5,179 nt of DNA from contig CAAGLQ010000165.1 of the NCBI GenBank assembly GCA_900770835.1, positions 1-5,179 of the forward strand. Direction: 5' to 3'. Under the pieces are notes generated by a model, which was not told the DNA's origin, ran no database searches, and saw only the letters and a program-made list of their open reading frames with translations. Origin of the DNA: an uncultured Parabacteroides sp. Lineage in GTDB: Bacteria; Bacteroidota; Bacteroidia; Bacteroidales; Tannerellaceae. The position numbers were made by a program, and so were the translations under genes. Positions 4,791 through 5,179 of the stretch are shown in pieces. Every line of letters begins with the position of its first letter. Position 1 is the stretch's first letter.

Positions 4791-5179
4791 ATGGAAAAGA
4801 AAAACGTATTAGTAGTATATTTCTCTGCCACAGGCACTACTAAACATGCGGCTGAGGAGTTGGCAAGAATCACCGGGGCTGACATCTGTGAGATAGTTCC
4901 GGCACAACCTTATACCAGTGCCGACCTCGACTGGAACGACAAGCGTTCACGCAGTTCTGTTGAGATGGCAAACTCGCAGGCACGCCCTGCAGTTAGGTCT
5001 ATCGGCATTGACCTCAAGAAATATGACTGCATCTTCCTCGGCTATCCCATCTGGTGGGATCTTGCCCCAAGAGTCGTCAACACATTCATCGAAAGTAACG
5101 ATATGACCGGCAAGACCATCATCCCATTCGCCACATCGGGTGGCAGCAGCATCACAGGCAGTGTGTCAGCATTGAAGAA
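4791..5179 (+). CDS. Flavodoxin (partial, 3' end beyond window)
   Basis: The first 129 residues of a flavodoxin are present, continuing past the right edge. The N-terminal strand NVLVVYF is followed by the FMN phosphate-binding loop SATGTTK (12-18). GYPIWWDLAPR carries the aromatic residues that stack on the flavin ring, and PFATSGGSSITGS is the second flavin-contacting loop. The sequence type fits the Flavodoxin_4-like group common in Bacteroidetes, often placed near aldo/keto reductases and CMD proteins. No signal peptide is present, so it is cytosolic and carries one or two electrons via FMN. It begins 13 bases after the CMD-cupin stop and is the fifth gene of the operon. It may supply reducing power for a quinone or electrophile reductase, or itself act like a WrbA-type reductase; both are inference. 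Confidence 0.95.
   Translation, partial: MEKKNVLVVYFSATGTTKHAAEELARITGADICEIVPAQPYTSADLDWNDKRSRSSVEMANSQARPAVRSIGIDLKKYDCIFLGYPIWWDLAPRVVNTFIESNDMTGKTIIPFATSGGSSITGSVSALK

Noticed and set aside
4918..5106. 62-codon plus-strand open frame inside the flavodoxin
   Set aside because: Out of frame with the flavodoxin, whose FMN-binding motifs are clear on the same strand.
1..5179. tRNA, rRNA, CRISPR array, riboswitch or complete insertion sequence
   Set aside because: No cloverleaf, regular spaced repeats, known riboswitch core or intact transposase with terminal repeats was seen.

Overview
The window looks like chromosomal DNA from a member of the Bacteroidales (Bacteroides, Parabacteroides, Prevotella or a close relative). 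Three things point there. Matches to the Bacteroidetes -7 promoter box TAnnTTTG precede the regulator and the metallo-hydrolase operon. Genes are mostly preceded by A-rich leaders rather than strong Shine-Dalgarno sites. The protein families (sugar O-acetyltransferase, cupin-type AraC regulator, exported CMD-cupin fusion, flavodoxin) are also typical. This is inference from sequence style; no species is assigned.

Layout. Positions 1-260 hold only a doubtful reading frame entering from the left edge and a small perfect inverted repeat. Positions about 300-545 are a graveyard on the minus strand. One part is a collapsed remnant of a PD-(D/E)XK (Rpn-type) transposase whose N-terminal and C-terminal ends now lie side by side. 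The other is a short piece strongly resembling the 3' part of the AraC gene further along. A hexapeptide-repeat O-acetyltransferase (656-1270, +) and an AraC-family regulator (1281-2180, -) converge, with an intrinsic terminator for each strand in or beside the 10-base gap. From 2357 to the right edge runs a tight plus-strand operon: exported metallo-beta-lactamase-fold hydrolase, a 73-residue unknown protein, exported antibiotic-biosynthesis-monooxygenase (ABM) domain protein, exported carboxymuconolactone-decarboxylase/cupin fusion, and a flavodoxin cut by the window end.

How it may work together. The regulator is divergent from the operon. The 176-base gap between them carries two direct repeats spaced 20-21 bases apart just upstream of the operon's -7 box, as expected for AraC-family binding. 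A strikingly similar arrangement (AAAAATGGTA, a second GG-containing half-site about 21 bases later, then 27 bases to a -7 box ending in TTTGCACT) precedes the acetyltransferase. The simplest reading is one regulon in which the AraC protein controls both units. The enzyme mix (flavodoxin, ABM, CMD, cupin, metallo-hydrolase) suggests handling of a quinone, electrophile or other small aromatic or oxidised compound, partly outside the cytoplasmic membrane. That function is inference; no substrate can be read from the sequence.
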